This document shows, piece by piece, positions 1-9,005 of a stretch of DNA of 22,550 nucleotides; the stretch's first letter is position 1; every line of letters begins with the position of its first letter. The notes beneath the pieces were generated by a model. The model saw only the letters and a list, made by a program, of their open reading frames with translations, was not told the origin of the DNA and did no database searches. Both the position numbers and the translations under genes were made by a program. The stretch is from Brevibacterium sp. p3-SID960 (GTDB taxonomy: Bacteria; Actinomycetota; Actinomycetes; Actinomycetales; Brevibacteriaceae), in NCBI RefSeq assembly GCF_025144725.1, contig NZ_JALXKS010000049.1, positions 1-22,550 of the forward strand, written 5' to 3'.

Positions 1-153
1 GGTAGAAGCCGGACGTCGTGATCCTTTGGACCATGGAGGCACTGGACATCTTAGCGCCTGCGGGCCCACTGCGCCTGCCGGGGCCGGCGGCCAACTGCGC
101 CAGCTGCGGCGTGGTGAGTGGTGTCAGCCTGGGAAAACCGAGAGAGTAGGAAC
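1..153. other. Left-edge intergenic region, possible divergent gene start
   Basis: This stretch lies upstream of the first GTPase gene and holds no convincing complete gene. On the minus strand, TAAGAT at 53-48 would be a good -10 element, and an ATG at 34-32 opens a frame that runs off the left edge with 11 codons visible. That is compatible with a short-leader divergent gene whose body lies outside the window, but the fragment is too short to identify. On the plus strand, TTGGAC at 26-31 could be a -35 for the GTPase operon, although no good -10 follows at the right distance. Confidence 0.25.
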
Positions 154-1866
154 GTGACTCAAGGACCGAACGACACCAGCCTGTCCTCAGGCGTCGCGCC
201 TGCCCTCAGTGACCTCATCAAACGGGTGCGCGATGCGCGATTTCCGCTGCACACACCCGGTGCCGAGGCCGGTCGCAGCCTGCAGCGCAGCCTCGATGAC
301 CAGCTGACCGACTACCTGCTGCCACGGGTCAGCCAGACCGACGCCCCGCTGCTCGTCGTGGTCGGCGGATCAACCGGTGCCGGCAAGTCCACGCTGGTGA
401 ACTCGATCGTCGAAGCTGACATCTCCGCCACCGGTGTGCTGCGCCCGACCACCCGCTGGCCGGTCCTCATCCACCACCCCGATGACCAGGAGCATTTCGC
501 CTCCGACCGGATCCTGCCAAGCCTGGAGCGGGTCATCGGCGAAGCGACTGACCTTCAACGCCCGCAGCTGCGGTTGGTCTCCAGCACCAGCGTGCCGCCG
601 GGCCTGGCCCTGCTCGACTCACCGGATATCGATTCAGTCCGCGAGGAGAACCGCACACTGGCCCGCCAGCTGCTCGCCGCAGCCGACCTGTGGCTGTTCG
701 TCACCACCGCCTCCCGGTACGCCGACGCTGTCCCGTGGGAGCTGCTCAAACAATCTGCCGAGCGCGGCACAGCCGTGTCGATCGTGCTCGACCGGGTGCC
801 CCCGAAGGCCAACCGGGAAGTCCGTCACCATCTCTCAGGACTGCTCGCCGAGGCGGGCCTGGGCTCAGCGCCGATCTTCACCGTGCCTGAGCTCATGCTC
901 GTCGACGGCCGGATCCCCGAAGCCGCGGTGTTCCCCGTGCAGTCGTGGATCATGAACCTCGGCCGCAATTCTCGGGCCCGGGACCGCGTCATCGCCCAGA
1001 CCCTGACCGGAGCGCTGGCGGCCGTGCCCGCCCGCGCCCGCACCCTGGCCGGCTACGTCGAGGAGCAGGAATCCGCCCACCAGCGCCTGCAGGAGACCGT
1101 CACCCGTGAGTTCGGCAGCGCCCGCGAGGAGCTAGCCGAGTCACTTGTCGACGGCCGGGTGCTGCGCGGCGAGGTGCTCGCCCGCTGGCAGGATTTCGTG
1201 GGCACCGGGCAGTTCTTCCGAGGGCTCGAACCCACCGTCGCCCGGATCCGCGACCGCATCACGTCGGCGGTGACCGGCAGGCGCGACGCCGCCGAACCGC
1301 TCAATCAGGCGATCGAGGACTCCGTGGCACTGCTCATCCGCGAGCAGGTCGTTTCCGCAGTGACGAACACCGCCCACGCCTGGCAGGCCCACCCCGAAGG
1401 CGATGCGCTCGTCAAGGTGAACCGGCAGATGACGCGGGTGCCGGCCGAGTTCGACGCCGACGTCGGCCGGATGGTCGCCCACTGGTCCGATGATGTCAAC
1501 GAGCTCGTCCGCGAGGTCGGACAGAGCAAGCGCGCCAAGGCCCGCATCCTGTCCTTCGGCGTCAACGGAGTCGGCGCAGTGCTCATGCTCGCCGTGTTCG
1601 CCGGCACCGGTGGGCTGACCGGAGCCGAGGCCGGTGTCGCCGGCGGCACGGCGTTGGTGGCCGGCAAGCTGCTCGACACGATCTTCGGCGACCAGGCCAC
1701 CCGCGACCTGGCGCAGACGGCGCGCACCCGCCTCATCGACAGCGCATCCGAACTGCTCGAGCGCTACCGAGCGCCATTCGACTCGGCTCTGAATGACAGC
1801 GAAGTCCCGCCCCGGCAGGCAGGCAATCTGCGCGGCGCCGGTGACCGATTGGAGGAAGCACTGTGA
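154..1866 (+). CDS. Dynamin-like GTPase, first of a coupled pair
   Basis: A large P-loop GTPase of about 570 residues, probably membrane-associated, resembling the actinobacterial dynamin-like/YfjP GTPases. With the start used here, Walker A (GGSTGAGKST) is at residues 71-80, a switch-I PTT at 98-100 and the DSPDID G3 motif at 155-160. Where a G4 N/TKxD motif is expected there is LDRV, so guanine recognition may be unusual. A Gly/Ala-rich hydrophobic segment at about 467-505 near the C-terminus could insert into membrane, as in bacterial dynamins. I chose GTG at 154; an in-frame GTG at 118 has no ribosome site, whereas 154 follows a purine-rich GAGAGTAGG. The stop overlaps the next GTPase start by four bases (GTGA), implying translational coupling and perhaps a hetero-oligomer. 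By analogy with Streptomyces DynA/DynB it may act at division septa; that is inference. Confidence 0.75.
   Translation: MTQGPNDTSLSSGVAPALSDLIKRVRDARFPLHTPGAEAGRSLQRSLDDQLTDYLLPRVSQTDAPLLVVVGGSTGAGKSTLVNSIVEADISATGVLRPTTRWPVLIHHPDDQEHFASDRILPSLERVIGEATDLQRPQLRLVSSTSVPPGLALLDSPDIDSVREENRTLARQLLAAADLWLFVTTASRYADAVPWELLKQSAERGTAVSIVLDRVPPKANREVRHHLSGLLAEAGLGSAPIFTVPELMLVDGRIPEAAVFPVQSWIMNLGRNSRARDRVIAQTLTGALAAVPARARTLAGYVEEQESAHQRLQETVTREFGSAREELAESLVDGRVLRGEVLARWQDFVGTGQFFRGLEPTVARIRDRITSAVTGRRDAAEPLNQAIEDSVALLIREQVVSAVTNTAHAWQAHPEGDALVKVNRQMTRVPAEFDADVGRMVAHWSDDVNELVREVGQSKRAKARILSFGVNGVGAVLMLAVFAGTGGLTGAEAGVAGGTALVAGKLLDTIFGDQATRDLAQTARTRLIDSASELLERYRAPFDSALNDSEVPPRQAGNLRGAGDRLEEAL
1851..1866 (+). 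promoter_or_regulatory. RBS and 4-base stop/start overlap coupling two GTPases
   Basis: GGAGGA at 1851-1856 lies six bases before the GTG at 1863. The start codon shares GTGA with the stop codon of the upstream GTPase, so ribosomes finishing the first gene can restart on the second. This fixes the start of the second gene and suggests similar amounts of the two proteins. Confidence 0.8.
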
Positions 1867-3449
1867 GCGATGCCACACGCAGCGAGATCGCGACGCTGAC
1901 AGAGGGCATCAACCGCGCTCTCACCTTGGGACCGCGCAAGATCTCCGACGAGACCCGTACGGCAGCAGCCGAGCTTCTGGACAAGGCCGAAGCGCGCCTG
2001 AAACTCGGCGAGGAATCGACTGTTGTCGCCTTCGCAGGCTCCACCGGATCCGGCAAGTCCTCCCTGTTCAACGCGGTTGCCGGCCTGGAGATCGCCGAAG
2101 TCGGCGTGCGCCGACCGACGACCTCGAAGCCGACGGCCTGCGTCTGGGGCGACGGAGGCGAGGAGATCATGTCCTGGCTCAAGGTGCCGGTGACCAACCG
2201 CACGTGGCGCGAAAGCGCGCTCGATGGGGACGATGAGGAGAGCCTGCACGGTCTTGTGCTCCTCGATCTGCCCGACCATGACTCGACCTCAGCGGAGCAC
2301 CGCGTCGAATCCGATCGGCTCGTCAACCTCGTCGATGTCGTCTTCTGGGTCGTCGACCCGCAGAAGTACGCTGACTTCTCCCTGCATTCGCACTATCTCT
2401 CAGAACTGGCGTCCCACGCCTCGTCGATGGTCGTCGTGCTCAACCAGGTCGACACGCTGACCGCGGAGGAGCGGGTCGCCTGTCGCGAACACCTGCAGCA
2501 GCTGCTCGCCCACGACGGGCTCGACAACGCCCGCGTCGCCTTGGCCTCAGCGCTGACTCGGGAGGGTGTCCCGGAGCTGCGGCAGATCCTGACCGAGACT
2601 GTGCTCGCCCAGGCGGCCGCCTCCGAGCGACTGCTGACCGACCTCAGGGAGATGGCCGGGCGGATCCGCGGCGAGCTCGGCACCCCTGTCGACCAGCCCG
2701 AGCAGCTGCAGGGCGCTGACCGGCTCATCGACGCGATGGTCGACGCCGCCGGCGTGCACGCAGTTGCCCAGACGGTGGAGGACGACTACCTGCGCCGGGC
2801 CTACAAGAAGACCGGCTATCCGCCGCTGGCCATGGCCCAGCGCGGCCAGGCCGATCCGCTCGGCGCCCGGCACGGTGGTGACCGCGAAGACCTCATCCGT
2901 GCCGCTGTGCCGGAGACGACGCGGACCCAGAGCGCGCGGGTCAACCTCGCCGCCCACGAACTCGTCGTCGACGCCGTGTCCACGCTGCCGATGGCCTGGC
3001 AGGCCGATGTCGCCAAGGCGGAGAAGCAGTCGACTGCCGAACTGACCCACACGCTCGACGAGGCCGTCACCGCGGTGCGCATCGAGCGGCGCAAGCCCGG
3101 CTGGTGGACGCTGGCCGGTGTGCTGCAGAACCTGTTCTTCCTCGCCACCGTCATCGGCGCCCTGTGGCTGGTCATCCAGCTTGTTCTCCTGCTCACCGGT
3201 GTAGATGTCACTGCTGGCTCGACGCTGCTGTGGATCATCCCCGGCGCGCTGCTGCTCATCGGCATCACCGGGTCGGTCATCACGAGTATCGTTGCGGCCT
3301 CGGCTCGGCGCAGGGGTGCGAAGGACGCCGCCGACGACGTCGCCGAACGACTGACCCAGGCAGTCCATTCGGCAGCCGCGAGCTCGTATCTCGCGCCGAT
3401 CACCGGAGTGCTGCGGGAGCACAGGGAGGTCTACGACTGTCTGCGCTGA
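1863..3449 (+). CDS. YfjP/dynamin-like GTPase with two C-terminal membrane helices
   Basis: Second GTPase of the pair, 528 residues. It has a full G-domain: Walker A GSTGSGKS at 59-66, switch-I PTT at 85-87, G3 DLPDHD at 135-140 and a G4-like NQVD at 194-197. A long, mostly helical middle region follows, then two strong transmembrane helices at about 417-442 and 452-477, and a cytosolic tail rich in Arg/Lys and Ala. This layout (G-domain, helical stalk, paired membrane helices) is that of bacterial dynamin-like proteins, and the gene is usually annotated as a YfjP-family or 50S-ribosome-binding GTPase. Its coupling to the preceding gene, and the SSB paralogue 130 bases downstream, recall the Streptomyces dynAB-ssbB neighbourhood. 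A role in membrane remodelling or septum stabilisation is inference; ribosome binding is an alternative suggested only by database family names. Confidence 0.8.
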   Translation: MSDATRSEIATLTEGINRALTLGPRKISDETRTAAAELLDKAEARLKLGEESTVVAFAGSTGSGKSSLFNAVAGLEIAEVGVRRPTTSKPTACVWGDGGEEIMSWLKVPVTNRTWRESALDGDDEESLHGLVLLDLPDHDSTSAEHRVESDRLVNLVDVVFWVVDPQKYADFSLHSHYLSELASHASSMVVVLNQVDTLTAEERVACREHLQQLLAHDGLDNARVALASALTREGVPELRQILTETVLAQAAASERLLTDLREMAGRIRGELGTPVDQPEQLQGADRLIDAMVDAAGVHAVAQTVEDDYLRRAYKKTGYPPLAMAQRGQADPLGARHGGDREDLIRAAVPETTRTQSARVNLAAHELVVDAVSTLPMAWQADVAKAEKQSTAELTHTLDEAVTAVRIERRKPGWWTLAGVLQNLFFLATVIGALWLVIQLVLLLTGVDVTAGSTLLWIIPGALLLIGITGSVITSIVAASARRRGAKDAADDVAERLTQAVHSAAASSYLAPITGVLREHREVYDCLR

Positions 3450-3460
3450 GCGTTGGAGAC

Positions 3461-3499
3461 CAGCGCCTGTGGATGCCAGACGTGCATCCACAGGCGCTG
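3461..3499 (+). terminator. 16-bp perfect hairpin between GTPase and SSB genes
   Basis: The arms 3461-3476 and 3484-3499 are perfectly complementary over 16 bp around a 7-base loop. No U tract follows. It begins 12 bases after the GTPase stop, where a terminator or mRNA-processing hairpin is expected. Each arm also carries a near match to a DnaA box (GCATCCACA on one strand). Confidence 0.65.
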
Positions 3500-3579
3500 A
3501 GTTGCATATGGGCGGTCTGCGGACTGATGGGCAAGAGTGACAGGCAGGTCTCAGCACAGGCGAGAGAAAGGACCTGCTC

Positions 3580-4119
3580 ATGAAACAAGTCAACTACTTC
3601 GTCGGCACCGCAGGCGCTGACTGCCAGAGCGGCACGCTCAGCGACGGACGCGTGTGGGCGTCCTTCCGGCTGGCAGTCAACTTCGGGTTCTACGACAATG
3701 AGAGGGGGGAGTACCGGGAGATCGACACCTCCTGGTTCGACGTCTCCTGTTACGGCGACCTGGCCCTCCATGTGAACTCATCAGTGCACAAGGGCGATGC
3801 CGTCATCGTCGCAGGCCGACTGCGGATCCGTGAGTGGACCGACACGACCGGCACAAGATCAGGCAAGAACCCGCAGATCATCGCCGAAGCCGTCGGCCAC
3901 AATCTGCGCTTCGGCACAGCGAACTGGGCGCGCAGCACCCGCAACGGTGCCAAGAGCACTCCGGTCGGCAGCACCAGCGGTTACGACAGCCTCGGCAGCC
4001 CGCCGTCGACATCGCATGCCTCCGCCGCGCCGAGCGACGACATCGACGACACCATGATCGATACCACAACAGGGGAGATCCACGACGATCACGCCATGGA
4101 GCCGGCCGGCCAGAGCTGA
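3580..4119 (+). CDS. Single-stranded DNA-binding protein paralogue (SsbB-like)
   Basis: An OB-fold single-stranded DNA-binding protein of 179 residues. Residues 1-110 form the SSB domain: WASFRLAVN at 27-35, then TSWFDVSCYGDLA and the GDAVIVAGRLRIREW strand pair, typical of the family. The C-terminal third is low-complexity (Ser, Thr, Asp) with an acidic patch, but it ends HAMEPAGQS rather than the DDDIPF-type tip that recruits repair and replication partners. It is therefore probably a secondary SSB rather than the essential replication SSB. The start is ATG at 3580 with AGAAAGGA at 3565-3572. In Streptomyces coelicolor the paralogue SsbB, also lacking the usual tail role, has been linked to chromosome segregation during sporulation. 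The same role here is inference from position next to the dynamin-like pair. Confidence 0.85.
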   Translation: MKQVNYFVGTAGADCQSGTLSDGRVWASFRLAVNFGFYDNERGEYREIDTSWFDVSCYGDLALHVNSSVHKGDAVIVAGRLRIREWTDTTGTRSGKNPQIIAEAVGHNLRFGTANWARSTRNGAKSTPVGSTSGYDSLGSPPSTSHASAAPSDDIDDTMIDTTTGEIHDDHAMEPAGQS

Positions 4120-4133
4120 GCGCCAGAAGGTCA

Positions 4134-4178
4134 CCGGGCAGGTCGGGCGCGTGCGATCGATGCGTACGGCCTGCCCGG
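4134..4178 (+). terminator. Hairpin after the SSB gene
   Basis: Perfect 9-bp arms at 4134-4142 (CCGGGCAGG) and 4170-4178 (CCTGCCCGG) flank a 27-base loop that has its own self-complementary core around CGATCG. It starts 14 bases after the SSB stop, consistent with a transcription end. There is no U tract. Confidence 0.45.
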
Positions 4179-4208
4179 CGACATGCCGGAGAATCTGTGT
4201 CGCTTCGG

Positions 4209-4238
4209 TGAGACGAGTCCCCTGAGTCCGGTTAGAGT
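4209..4238 (+). promoter_or_regulatory. Probable sigma-A promoter of the lipoprotein gene
   Basis: TAGAGT at 4233-4238 fits the actinobacterial -10 pattern TANNNT, and TGAGAC at 4209-4214 with an 18-base spacer is a weak -35. Transcription would start near 4245, giving a leader of about 28 bases before the ATG at 4273. The same TAGAGT hexamer precedes tRNA-Pro and clpP1 in this window. Confidence 0.5.
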
Positions 4239-4272
4239 AGGACTGTTGTGTGGCACTGACTGAAGGACAACG

Positions 4273-4878
4273 ATGCTTCGACGGTTTCTCGCTGCCGGAA
4301 CGCTGGCCTGTTCCGCAGCGCTCATCAGCGGCTGTTCGCTGATGAATCAGCAGTCGGCAGAACCGAACCCGGTGCAGACCAAAGAGGTCCCGGCCGTCGT
4401 GGACGAAGTCGTCGCCGCACTCAAACCGCTCGAAGGTCGGGACGGCGTGCCGAGCACTCAGGAGTTCTTCGACACGATGACCGGCGCCGGGTACAAGCCG
4501 GAGCAGCTTGAAGCGACGATCGACGCCTCGCCGCTGGGCAATGACGTGCCTGCGAAGATGTTCGGAGTCAAAGTCGACGACGGCTGTGTCGTCGGCGAGA
4601 TCCGCTCGGGAAAGATCTCCGCCCATCTGACCAAGCCCACCGAATCGACCGGCACGTGTCTTCTCGGCTACGTCGAGAGGCCCGAAGGCGTCGATGCGCC
4701 GACAGGCGATAAGCGCGACGAGGATTCCGATGACAACGGTGCCGGGCACATGCCGGGCGAGGACATGAACGGAAAGGACACCGCGGAGCCGAGCGAGACC
4801 GGCGGCTCCGAAGAGGGAACCGACGACGGCGGCGGCGACGGGGAAGAGAGCATCGAGGCCCCGCAGCTCGGTGGCTGA
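4273..4878 (+). CDS. DUF6993-like lipoprotein
   Basis: A secreted lipoprotein of 201 residues, probably anchored on the outer face of the cytoplasmic membrane. It has a short Arg-containing signal peptide and an ISGC lipobox with the lipidated Cys at 21. Residues about 45-135 form a small conserved domain with two cysteines (C105 in DDGCVVGEI and C129 in TGTCLLGYV) that could form a disulfide. This layout resembles actinobacterial DUF6993 lipoproteins as I remember them. The C-terminal 60 residues are highly acidic low-complexity sequence (Asp, Glu, Gly) and probably disordered. The start is ATG 4273, with AAGGA at 4263-4267. No biochemical function is known to me, and its place between ssb and ettA does not reveal one. 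Confidence 0.75.
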   Translation: MLRRFLAAGTLACSAALISGCSLMNQQSAEPNPVQTKEVPAVVDEVVAALKPLEGRDGVPSTQEFFDTMTGAGYKPEQLEATIDASPLGNDVPAKMFGVKVDDGCVVGEIRSGKISAHLTKPTESTGTCLLGYVERPEGVDAPTGDKRDEDSDDNGAGHMPGEDMNGKDTAEPSETGGSEEGTDDGGGDGEESIEAPQLGG

Positions 4879-4927
4879 GCCGCGCTCAGGCGATGTCGCG
4901 CTCCGGCTAAACGACGGGCGCGGAGGA

Positions 4928-4966
4928 ATGGCCTAGCCATGTGGGAACCGATAGTCTGAGACCACT
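4928..4966 (+). promoter_or_regulatory. ettA promoter with very short leader
   Basis: TAGTCT at 4952-4957 is a good -10 element only nine bases before the ettA ATG at 4967, so the mRNA should begin at about 4964 with a 3-base leader. No Shine-Dalgarno sequence is present, which fits leaderless-type translation. A perfect small dyad, ATGGC-CTA-GCCAT at 4928-4940, lies where a -35 or operator would be. Confidence 0.5.
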
Positions 4967-6649
<1,683 letters not shown>

Positions 6650-6672
6650 CCTGCACGCGCTCCGGCAGCACA

Positions 6673-6705
6673 AGGCCGGCTGCTCCAAGAGGGAGCAGCC
6701 GGCCT
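6673..6705. terminator. Bidirectional terminator between ettA and tesB
   Basis: A perfect 14-bp inverted repeat (6673-6686 and 6692-6705) with a 5-base loop lies between two convergent genes, 23 bases after the ettA stop and 12 bases after the tesB stop. It can serve both strands and has no U tract. Confidence 0.75.
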
Positions 6706-6717
6706 GCGGCATTCATG

Positions 6718-7605
6718 TCAGGCTTTGGCCTTGATGCGGACCATCCCCTCCTGCGCGACCGTGGCCAGCAGCTGACCGGACTGCGAGAAGATCCGGCCGA
6801 GCCCCAGCCCGCGACCGCCACGCGCCGATGGAGACGTCTCCGAGTACAGCATCCACTCACCGATCGCCACCGGCCGGTGCCACCACATCGCATGGTCGAG
6901 ACTGGCCATCCGCAGCCCCGGCGTCATCCACGTCAGGCCCTGGCGGCGCAGCACCGGTGCGAGCAGATTGAAGTCACTGGCATAGGCCAGCGCAGCAGCA
7001 TTGAGCAGCGGGTCGTCGGGGAACGCAGCCGAGGAGCGGATCCACATGCGTTCCTGGGCACGCGTCTGAGGGTCGGGATCGAAGTAGATCGGCGGCTCGA
7101 CCGGCCGCACCTCGAAAGGCCGCTTGCGCAGCCAATCGCGCATGAAGGGGATGTCGACATCGGCCATCAGCTCGTTGATCTCCGGGCAGTCCTCTGGACC
7201 CGGCACATCTGCCGGGAACTCATCGCCGTGCTCCATGCCGTCCTGCTCGACCTGGAACGAGCAGATGAGCGAAAGGATCGGCTCATCGCTCTGATAGGCG
7301 TGCACCCGGCGGGCAGAGAACGACCCACCGTCGCGCAGCACCTCGACGCCGAAGGTGATCGGTTCGCTGACATCGCCTGGGCGCAGGAAGTAGCCGTGCA
7401 GCGAGTGGATCTGACGGGCGGGATCAACGGTCTGCCCGGCTGCCATGACACATTGAGCGAGCACCTGGCCGCCGAACACCCGGCCATCGGGCTTGTACTG
7501 GCTGCGCCCGAGGCAGAACACCGACTCCCGCGTGCCGGGTACCGGATCGGTCGGGGTGACCTGCAACAGGTCGATGAGCTGGGCTACGCTGTCTTCGGCA
7601 CCCAT
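6718..7605 (-). CDS. tesB: Acyl-CoA thioesterase II, TesB family
   Basis: A double-hotdog acyl-CoA thioesterase of 295 residues that hydrolyses acyl-CoA to free fatty acid and CoA. The first hotdog carries GRVFGGQVLAQ (41-51) and SLHGYFLRPGD (68-78). The second carries ASDFNLL with Asp 211, the ASLDHAMWWHRP segment (234-245) and Gln 285 in VAQEG, matching the Asp, Thr/Ser and Gln active-site triad of E. coli TesB (Ser 235 in place of Thr). I chose the ATG at 7605 because GAGGAGGG ends five bases upstream; an upstream in-frame GTG at 7620 would overlap that ribosome site. It is transcribed divergently from another hotdog thioesterase, suggesting a shared acyl-CoA housekeeping role. Confidence 0.9.
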   Translation of the reverse strand: MGAEDSVAQLIDLLQVTPTDPVPGTRESVFCLGRSQYKPDGRVFGGQVLAQCVMAAGQTVDPARQIHSLHGYFLRPGDVSEPITFGVEVLRDGGSFSARRVHAYQSDEPILSLICSFQVEQDGMEHGDEFPADVPGPEDCPEINELMADVDIPFMRDWLRKRPFEVRPVEPPIYFDPDPQTRAQERMWIRSSAAFPDDPLLNAAALAYASDFNLLAPVLRRQGLTWMTPGLRMASLDHAMWWHRPVAIGEWMLYSETSPSARGGRGLGLGRIFSQSGQLLATVAQEGMVRIKAKA

Positions 7606-7641
7606 CAGTGCCCTCCTCACTGTGTGCTGGCAACTGCTGGC

Positions 7642-7647
7642 AGTCTA
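7642..7647 (-). promoter_or_regulatory. Probable -10 element of tesB
   Basis: TAGACT on the minus strand (7647-7642) fits a -10 element and would start transcription near 7635, leaving a 30-base leader with a strong ribosome site. No clear -35 is visible. The same hexamer precedes tig. Confidence 0.4.
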
Positions 7648-7714
7648 CGCCGGTGCGCCCTCATCCGCCCTGACCAAGGTCCGGCCTGGTGTGCCTGACC
7701 ACCGGCACCGGTGG

Positions 7715-7729
7715 CAGAATGGGACCATG
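7715..7729 (+). promoter_or_regulatory. Leaderless promoter of hotdog thioesterase
   Basis: CAGAAT at 7715-7720 is a near-consensus -10. Six bases later the ATG begins at 7727, which is exactly the expected transcription start. There is no Shine-Dalgarno sequence, so a leaderless mRNA is the simplest reading. Confidence 0.5.
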
Positions 7730-8278
7730 CCCGAAACCCTGTCGAATCCGCTGCTGTCCGGCCCCTTCGCCCGCGTGCTCATCGAACTGCGCTGGGGCGA
7801 TATGGACGCCTACGGGCACGTCAACAACGTCACCCAGCTGCGCCTGCTCGAAGAGGCCCGCGTGCGCGCCTTCGGCTCACCGACCGCTGACCGTGACGCT
7901 GCTGCTCCGGCGAACATCCCCGGTGCCGGGCACTCAGTCCAGGGCCGGGCTTTCCCACCGGTGCTCGGCGAGGCGGCAGGGGAGACGAACCTGCTCGTCT
8001 TCTCCCACCGCATCGAATACCGTCGGCCCATCGGCTTCCGCACCGGCCCGATCGCAGTCGACACCGTCATCTCCGGCCTCACCCCCGCCACCATGGAGGT
8101 CGGCTACGTCATCGCCGAACCCGACGGCACCGCGGTCTACACCCTGGCCGAGACCGTCATCGCCTTCGTCGACGCCCGCACCGGCCGGGCCCGGCGGCTG
8201 AGCGAGGCCGAAACGGCGGCGGTCGAACCCTTCGTCACTGACCGCGTGCCGTTGCGCCCTGTGCGGGCCCGCCGCTGA
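7727..8278 (+). CDS. 4HBT-type hotdog acyl-CoA thioesterase
   Basis: A single-hotdog thioesterase of 183 residues of the 4-hydroxybenzoyl-CoA thioesterase/YbgC class, expected to cleave short or aromatic acyl-CoA esters in the cytosol. The signature RWGDMDAYGHVNN at 22-34 contains the family's catalytic Asp region, followed by the long hotdog helix (QLRLLEEARVRAF). The frame stays open upstream to 7493, but that part lies inside the divergent tesB gene and has no family resemblance. ATG 7727 gives a protein of normal family length and sits at a promoter-defined start. The stop overlaps the next gene by one base (TGATG), so the two are probably co-translated. Confidence 0.85.
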   Translation: MPETLSNPLLSGPFARVLIELRWGDMDAYGHVNNVTQLRLLEEARVRAFGSPTADRDAAAPANIPGAGHSVQGRAFPPVLGEAAGETNLLVFSHRIEYRRPIGFRTGPIAVDTVISGLTPATMEVGYVIAEPDGTAVYTLAETVIAFVDARTGRARRLSEAETAAVEPFVTDRVPLRPVRARR

Positions 8279-8973
8279 TGCCAAGGATCGGCATGCACAC
8301 ATCCGAGCACATCCGCCTCACTACGTCCGAGGCGCTGGCCGACTGGCAGGTCTTCGCCTCCCGCGCCCAACACATCGACCCCGAGGGTGCGATGCGCCTG
8401 TCGGCCACCGGCGATGTCCTCGTCGTCTCCGTTGCACCCCTGTTTCCGCACGGGCTCGGCGATACGACGCCGCTGACCGTCGGGATGCGCATGTTCCGGC
8501 TGGCCGACACCGGACTCGACGGCCTCGACGTCGTCGTGCCGACGGCGGCGATCTGCGACCGGTTCGCCCGGCTGCGCAGCACAGGTGAGGAGGCGATGCC
8601 GATCCCGCCGCAGGAGATCCAGGTTTCCTGGGCAGGCATCGCCCCGCCGAGGGGGCCCTGGCTGCCGGTGGGCCAGCTGGCCGATGCTGAGCTCATCGCC
8701 GCCGCCGAAGCGGGGATCGCTGAGGTGGCCGCCGGGACTCCCGAGGGCGCAGGGATCCATGCGGTGACAGGGCTGCGCCGCCGCGTGTGGAGCCGGCCGC
8801 TGCCCGGTGAGTTCGAGGACCGGCTGCAGGCGGCGGTGGCCTTTGCGATGTTCGGACTGGGATTCGCCCATCCTGCGGGCACCACGAGCGTGTTCGAGGC
8901 GCCGGGCTGGCTGCGGCTGAGCTCGCCGCGTGGCCATGTGCTCACCCGTGGACGCTGCGATCGGGCCGCTTGA
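8278..8973 (+). CDS. Conserved actinobacterial hypothetical protein
   Basis: A 231-residue protein whose ATG shares one base with the stop of the thioesterase gene, implying translational coupling. It has no signal peptide, membrane helix or catalytic motif that I recognise. The N-terminal 100 residues look like alternating beta structure (DVLVVSVAPLFP, TVGMRMFRLAD), with a conserved-looking VVVPTAAICDRFARL segment. The middle (PPQEIQVSWAGIAPPRGPW) and a helical C-terminal region (FEDRLQAAVAFAMFGLGFA) follow. I recall similar proteins of unknown function in other Micrococcales, next to thioesterase or globin genes. A function in acyl-CoA metabolism can only be guessed from coupling. Confidence 0.7.
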   Translation: MPRIGMHTSEHIRLTTSEALADWQVFASRAQHIDPEGAMRLSATGDVLVVSVAPLFPHGLGDTTPLTVGMRMFRLADTGLDGLDVVVPTAAICDRFARLRSTGEEAMPIPPQEIQVSWAGIAPPRGPWLPVGQLADAELIAAAEAGIAEVAAGTPEGAGIHAVTGLRRRVWSRPLPGEFEDRLQAAVAFAMFGLGFAHPAGTTSVFEAPGWLRLSSPRGHVLTRGRCDRAA

Positions 8974-9005
8974 GGCATCCTGCCGACTGCTCCGAGCAGG
9001 TCAGG

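Noticed and set aside
7493..7726. N-terminal extension of the hotdog thioesterase to 7493.
   Set aside because: It would overlap the divergent tesB gene and adds sequence unlike the family; ATG 7727 has its own promoter.
8987..8999. A short dyad CTGCTC-C-GAGCAG as terminator for the 8278-8973 gene.
   Set aside because: The stem is only five usable pairs with a three-base loop and has no tail; too weak to call.
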